This document shows positions 5,250 through 8,564 of a stretch of DNA of 8,564 bases, in pieces; the first letter of the stretch is position 1; every line of letters starts with the position of its first letter. This DNA comes from Sphingomonadales bacterium (GTDB lineage: Bacteria; Pseudomonadota; Alphaproteobacteria; Sphingomonadales; Sphingomonadaceae): assembly GCA_018067055.1 (NCBI GenBank), contig JAGPVK010000005.1:1-8564 (forward strand). The letters are read 5' to 3'. A program made the translations under genes and the position numbers. The notes below the pieces were generated by a model that did no database searches, had not been told where the DNA came from, and saw nothing but the letters and a program-made list of their open reading frames with translations.

Positions 5250-6646
5250 TCCGCCTATGGCCAAAAAGTCTGGTGGGGCAGCTGCTGCTGATCGTTGCGC
5301 TGATGCTGTTGCTGGCGCAAGGGGTCAACAGCTTCCTGCTTTACCGGGGCGCACAGAGCCAGAATCTGGTCGAGGCCTCAACCTCGGCCGTGTCACGCAT
5401 TGCTTTTGGTCAGGACCGGCAGGCCAGTGATCGCCCGATGCGGCGCGGCGCGATGCCTGTCCAGCGCTGGGGGCGACTGAAATATAGCGCGAACAGCGTG
5501 GTGACCGACGATATGCAGCGCTTGCCGGAGCTTGAAACGCGCGCTGGTCAGGCTTTCGCCAATATGGGTATCGTCTTTTCCGATATTCGCGCGACGTTCA
5601 TCCGTAACCTGACGACCGACATGACCGGCCATCTCATCGGTACCAATCGGCGCGCCTGGCGCGATAACCCGATCAACCGGTCGATGGGCGACAAGCGGGC
5701 ACCACCGGAAACCAGAGGTTTCGTGATCATTTCGGCGCAACAGGCGGATGGCCAGTGGATCAGCATCGCCTCTGTCGTCCGCGAGCGCACTCCGCTATTG
5801 GTCCGGACCCTGCTGTTTCAGACGATCACCATCTATCTGCTGATGCTGATTCCGCTGATTCTGCTCGGACGCTATATCTCGCGGCCGCTGAAATCGCTTA
5901 CCGCCAAGGCGCATGGTTTCCAGCCCGGCGAAACCGAAGACCTAGCAGAGCAGGGGCCTCCGGACATGCGGGAATTGATCCGCGCGTTCAACGTCATGAG
6001 CAGCCGCGTCAGCAGCATGATCAAGGAAAAGGACGTGATGCTGGGTGCGATCGGCCATGACCTGCGCACTCCGCTGGCGGCGCTGCGGGTACGGGTCGAG
6101 AATGTCGAAGATGATGTCGAACGCGAACGGATGATCGCCGGTATCGAGGACATTGTTCATACGCTCGACGATATATTGTCTTTGGCCCGACTCGGTCGCT
6201 CCCGGGAGCAGTCCGACCCGGTCGACATTCGCTCGCTGATCGAGACGATAGTCGATGAATTCACCGATCTGGGTCACGAAGTCCACTATCAGCGCGGCGA
6301 CAAGCAGAGTGCCCTGATCCGCGAAACGCTGGTGCGCCGGGCGCTGCGCAATCTGATCGGTAATGCGATTCTATATGGCCAGGCTGCGGATATATCTGTG
6401 GAAAAGTCTGGCAACAAGCTGATGATAAATGTGGATGACGACGGACCGGGCATCCCCGAGGAAAAAATCGAGTCAATGTTCGAGCCGTTTTTACGCGGCG
6501 AAGCCTCGCGCAATCGCGCGACCGGCGGCTCTGGTCTGGGGCTGACGCTGGCGCGCGCCATTGCCCGCGATCATGGTGGTGATATCATTCTGACAAATCG
6601 GGAGCAGGGCGGCTTGCGGGCCACGCTGGTGCTGCCAGCCGACTGA
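5246..6646 (+). CDS. Membrane-bound EnvZ-type sensor histidine kinase
   Basis: The 466-residue kinase starts at GTG 5246, which overlaps the regulator's stop as GTGA; a GGGGAAG site lies ten bases upstream. Transmembrane helix 1 spans about 10-32. A periplasmic region of about 155 residues follows (33-187), unusually rich in Arg and with no sensor domain I recognise. Transmembrane helix 2 lies at about 188-209 (LLFQTITIYLLMLIPLILLG), then a HAMP linker (ISRPLKSLTAKAHGF onward). The HisKA domain has phospho-acceptor H271 in GAIGHDLRTPLAALRVRVE, an EnvZ/RstB-like H box. The ATPase domain shows the N box NLIGNAILYG (N373), the G1 box DDDGPGIPEE (397-406) and the G2 box GGSGLGLTLARAIA (near 427-440). 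All catalytic motifs are intact. It is the cognate kinase of the preceding regulator by translational coupling. The stimulus is unknown; an envelope cue is likely from the topology. Confidence 0.94.
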   Translation: MIRLWPKSLVGQLLLIVALMLLLAQGVNSFLLYRGAQSQNLVEASTSAVSRIAFGQDRQASDRPMRRGAMPVQRWGRLKYSANSVVTDDMQRLPELETRAGQAFANMGIVFSDIRATFIRNLTTDMTGHLIGTNRRAWRDNPINRSMGDKRAPPETRGFVIISAQQADGQWISIASVVRERTPLLVRTLLFQTITIYLLMLIPLILLGRYISRPLKSLTAKAHGFQPGETEDLAEQGPPDMRELIRAFNVMSSRVSSMIKEKDVMLGAIGHDLRTPLAALRVRVENVEDDVERERMIAGIEDIVHTLDDILSLARLGRSREQSDPVDIRSLIETIVDEFTDLGHEVHYQRGDKQSALIRETLVRRALRNLIGNAILYGQAADISVEKSGNKLMINVDDDGPGIPEEKIESMFEPFLRGEASRNRATGGSGLGLTLARAIARDHGGDIILTNREQGGLRATLVLPAD

Positions 6647-6650
6647 ATCG

Positions 6651-6667
6651 GCGGGTGGCCGACCCGC
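6651..6667. terminator. Weak hairpin between convergent genes
   Basis: GCGGGT (6651-6656) pairs with ACCCGC (6662-6667) around a five-base loop, just after the kinase stop and 13 bases past the end of the convergent lipoprotein gene. An overlapping alternative, TCGGC/GCCGA, competes with it. No T run follows on either strand, so it is at best a weak or factor-dependent terminator. Confidence 0.25.
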
Positions 6668-6679
6668 AATCTGCTGAAC

Positions 6680-6934
6680 CTATTGCTTGGTTTCTGCCGG
6701 TTCCGTTGGCGGCTCTGTTACCGGATCAGCAATGCCATCCGCGGCCAGATCGGCGTCGATATCCTCTTCCATCGCCTTGACCGCCTGATCTGCCGCCTGT
6801 TCGAGAGACTGTGCGTCTTCCTCGATCTGGATCTCATGTTCGGCGATCGCCGCGTCGCCCTTATCTTCCACCGGGGTTTCGGAACAGGACGCAAGCAGCA
6901 TCATGGCCGGCATCAGCAGATGACCAAATCTCAT
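6680..6934 (-). CDS. Small acidic lipoprotein of unknown function
   Basis: This 84-residue protein has a clear lipoprotein signal: MRFGHLLMPAMMLLASC with lipobox LASC, acylated on C17. Ser at the +2 position favours the outer membrane. The mature 68 residues are strongly acidic, with long runs of Glu, Asp, Ala and Gln likely to form a helix (about 35-60), then a Pro/Thr/Glu tail (EPPTEPAE). No known domain is seen. Its ATG (6932-6934) overlaps the stop of the M28 peptidase gene as ATGA, so the two are translated together, and the lipoprotein may help the peptidase or share its export route. That partnership is inferred from the overlap alone. The signal peptide and coupling argue against a spurious frame. 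Confidence 0.82.
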   Translation of the reverse strand: MRFGHLLMPAMMLLASCSETPVEDKGDAAIAEHEIQIEEDAQSLEQAADQAVKAMEEDIDADLAADGIADPVTEPPTEPAETKQ

Positions 6935-8307
6935 TCTTTCACCGGCATCGTCAGATCTGCGTCGCTGTTGCCGATAATCGACAGCACTGTGGTCCAGGCA
7001 GCAACATTCTGGCGCAACTGTTCCGGATCAATCTTGTCCAGCGTATCATCCGGCGTGTGGTGCAGATCGAAATAGCGGGTACCATCCTGCTGCAGGTCGA
7101 TAATCGCGAGATTGTTGTTCCTGATGATCGCCTGCACATCCGCGCCGCCACCGGCTTTTTGCTGCCCGCGCCCGATCGCCAGCGGTTGCAGAGCGGTCGC
7201 GACCTGATCAGCCAGCGCCGAGGCGCTTTCCGGCAGGTTGAAATCGACTCGCCAGACCCGGTCGGCACCAAAGTCCGATTCCATTGCCAGCGCGTGATTG
7301 TCACCCTTGCGCGCCTCGCCATAAGCATTGCCTCCCCACAGGCCGACTTCCTCGGCACCCGCCCAGAGCAGCCGGATCGTGCGCTTGGGCTGGCCTGCCG
7401 CCATCACCTGCTTGGCCGCCGCGGTGATGATCGCACAGCCGGCGGCATCGTCGATCGCGCCGGTGCCCAGATCCCAGCTGTCGAGATGGCAGGCGATGAC
7501 GATCATGCCGAGCGACGGATCGCTGCCGGGCAGTTCGGCGATCACGTTGCCGGATTCTTGGCTTCCGATATTCTGTGGGGTCAGCACCAGCTTGAGTGTT
7601 ACCGGTTTGCCGCGCTCGACCATGCGAACCAGATTTTCGGCATCGGGAATCGAGAGCGCGCCTGCCGGTATCGGCGTCACGCCCTTTTCAAAATTGGTGT
7701 TGCCGGTGTGCGGATTGCGATGATGGTCGGTCCCGGCCGAGCGGATGACGATCGCCGCAGCGCCTTTCTTGGCCGCGATATTGGGGCCGACAAAGCGGGC
7801 CGGACCAAAAGCGCCATAGCTGGAGCCGTCCTGGGTCGGCTTCATTGCATGGCTGATAAAGGCAATCTTGCCCTTCAGGCTGCCGTCCGGTGCTGCAATC
7901 AGATCGGCCAGCGTGGGAAAATAGACGACCTCTGCGGTCAGCCCCTTGTCGCCAGTGCTGCCGCTGTTGCCAAGCGCGGTAATCGCAAGCTGCTGTGGGA
8001 AAGGGCTGACAACCGATGCGGTTTCCGTGCCCCGGATCCAGGTCGGCATCATATAGGGTTCGTTGCGCACATTGCTGAACCCCAGCGAACTGAGCTTGGC
8101 GATTGCCCATTTTCTTGCTCGCGCTTCGGCTTCGGTCCCCGCCTGTCGCGGCCCGACTTCCGTCGTCAGTCCCTCGACAATATCATAGGCAAGATCGTCG
8201 GAAAGCGCCTTGGCCTGCAGCGCCGCGATGTCCGGGGTGGCAGCGAGAGCAGAGGTGGACAGAAACAGCGCGGAGGCGCCGGCGAGCATGGGAATGTTTT
8301 TTGTCAT
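6931..8307 (-). CDS. Exported M28-family zinc metallopeptidase (carboxypeptidase Q-like)
   Basis: This 458-residue protein has a signal peptide (MTKNIPMLAGASALFLSTSALA, cleavage near 22). The M28 di-zinc site is complete: H274 and D276 in CHLDSWDLGTG, bridging D286 in GAIDDAAG, catalytic base E319 and ligand E320 in WAGAEEVGLWGG, D345 in AMESDFG, and a final His in FDLHHTPDDT (416-417). The HLDSWDxGxGAxDD string is very like human plasma glutamate carboxypeptidase (CPQ), so it probably removes N-terminal residues from peptides or dipeptides in the periplasm. A PA-type insert of about 120 residues (roughly 115-240) precedes the catalytic domain. The frame is open upstream to 8388 and includes an Arg/Lys-rich stretch, but ATG 8307 directly begins the signal peptide and is preferred. 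A small lipoprotein gene overlaps its stop. The exact substrate cannot be read from the sequence. Confidence 0.93.
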   Translation of the reverse strand: MTKNIPMLAGASALFLSTSALAATPDIAALQAKALSDDLAYDIVEGLTTEVGPRQAGTEAEARARKWAIAKLSSLGFSNVRNEPYMMPTWIRGTETASVVSPFPQQLAITALGNSGSTGDKGLTAEVVYFPTLADLIAAPDGSLKGKIAFISHAMKPTQDGSSYGAFGPARFVGPNIAAKKGAAAIVIRSAGTDHHRNPHTGNTNFEKGVTPIPAGALSIPDAENLVRMVERGKPVTLKLVLTPQNIGSQESGNVIAELPGSDPSLGMIVIACHLDSWDLGTGAIDDAAGCAIITAAAKQVMAAGQPKRTIRLLWAGAEEVGLWGGNAYGEARKGDNHALAMESDFGADRVWRVDFNLPESASALADQVATALQPLAIGRGQQKAGGGADVQAIIRNNNLAIIDLQQDGTRYFDLHHTPDDTLDKIDPEQLRQNVAAWTTVLSIIGNSDADLTMPVKE

Positions 8308-8402
8308 GGGGTGCTGACTAACCCGCCTTTTGCGCTTTGCCAATGGTCTCTTGCGACGGGCGGTTGGAATAGCTACATGCACCATCAAACAAGCCCCATT
8401 TT

Positions 8403-8468
8403 CCGTTAATGCTGCGCTTGTCGAAGCATGGCGCTCTCCAAGCGCCTTTCGACAGTTTCAGACCAAGC
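8403..8468. repeat. REP-like palindromic interspersed repeat
   Basis: A two-tier inverted repeat lies between the divergent peptidase and ettA genes. The outer arms are TGTCGAA (8419-8425) and TTCGACA (8448-8454), the inner arms GGCGCT (8430-8435) and AGCGCC (8441-8446), with a five-base loop. The flanks (8403-8418 and 8455-8468) are imperfectly complementary too. The left side (CCGTT..TGCTG.GCTTGTCGAAGCA) and right side (TTCGACAG..TCAG) resemble the short palindromic repeat I remember being scattered through sphingomonad genomes. Only one copy is in the window, so its repetitive nature is recalled, not shown. It could also work as a weak terminator or mRNA-stabilising hairpin. Confidence 0.6.
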
Positions 8469-8493
8469 GAGAATATTACAGAAAGCGAATCCA

Positions 8494-8564
8494 ATGGCCG
8501 TCCAATATAGCTATGTCATGAAAGGTCTGACCAAGACCTTCCCCGGTGCCCCCAAACCGGTACT
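8494..8564 (+). CDS. ettA: Energy-dependent translational throttle protein EttA, N-terminus only
   Basis: Only the first 23 complete codons, plus two bases, are inside the window. The peptide begins MAVQYSYVMKGLTKTFPG and continues APKPV; this is the characteristic start of alphaproteobacterial EttA (ABC-F family, cytoplasmic, binds the ribosomal E site and gates elongation by ATP/ADP status). The ATP-binding motifs lie beyond the window, so the call rests on the N-terminal signature. The gene reads away from the peptidase. The ribosome binding site is weak (GAAAG, 8481-8485). A TCGACA-17-AATATT pair (8449-8477) could serve as a promoter, but its -35 lies inside the palindromic repeat. Confidence 0.83.
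   Translation, partial: MAVQYSYVMKGLTKTFPGAPKPV

Noticed and set aside
4509..5264. A 251-codon minus-strand frame opposite the OmpR-family regulator
   Set aside because: The plus-strand regulator has all receiver and winged-helix motifs; the antisense product has no signal, domain or ribosome site.
8308..8385. An N-terminal extension of the peptidase from an ATG at 8385, with an Arg-rich stretch resembling a Tat signal
   Set aside because: The stretch lacks a proper twin-arginine motif followed directly by a hydrophobic core, and a normal signal peptide begins at ATG 8307.
6811..8409. A 532-codon open frame on the plus strand opposite the M28 peptidase
   Set aside because: It is antisense to a gene with a complete catalytic motif set and signal peptide; its translation is Arg/Gly/His-rich with no recognisable domain, as expected for a shadow frame in GC-rich DNA.

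Overview
The window looks like chromosomal DNA of a sphingomonad-type alphaproteobacterium (Sphingomonadales). This rests on the style of the proteins (a HisKA_2 kinase with a single-domain response regulator, the EttA N-terminus, the GlpD C-terminus), on a tRNA-Gly(UCC) with an encoded CCA, and on a palindromic interspersed repeat at 8403-8468 that resembles one I remember from sphingomonad genomes. Taxonomy is inferred from recognition only; no search was run. There is no sign of phage, transposon, CRISPR or a dedicated defence system.

Layout. 1-639: 3' end of glpD (glycerol-3-phosphate dehydrogenase). 706-779: tRNA-Gly(UCC). 910-1590: an exported four-cysteine protein of unknown function. 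Convergent to it on the minus strand lies a two-gene signalling operon, read as a soluble PAS-PAS-HisKA_2 sensor kinase (3528 to 2056) and then a stand-alone receiver protein (2036 to 1644). A 274-base divergent control region (3529-3802) separates this operon from a plus-strand cluster: an exported six-EF-hand protein (3803-4423), a strong intrinsic terminator (4446-4505), an OmpR-family response regulator (4530-5249) and its membrane-bound histidine kinase (5246-6646, GTG start overlapping the regulator's stop by four bases). Convergent to that cluster is another minus-strand pair: an M28-family metallopeptidase (8307 to 6931) and a small acidic lipoprotein (6934 to 6680) joined by an ATGA overlap. 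The window ends with the first 71 bases of ettA, reading away from the peptidase.

How the parts may work together. Two complete but different two-component systems lie back to back around one intergenic region. The minus-strand pair has the LovK/LovR type of layout (cytoplasmic HisKA_2 kinase plus output-less receiver), which in related bacteria feeds into the general stress response. The plus-strand pair is a classical envelope-sensing OmpR/EnvZ-type system headed by a periplasmic calcium-binding-type protein, which suggests, but does not prove, a Ca2+ or envelope-stress sensing module. The strong terminator between the EF-hand gene and the regulator would let the EF-hand protein be made in excess over the two regulators. 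The peptidase and lipoprotein form a separate exported unit. I found no clearly unprecedented system; the EF-hand/two-component cluster is the most interesting part.
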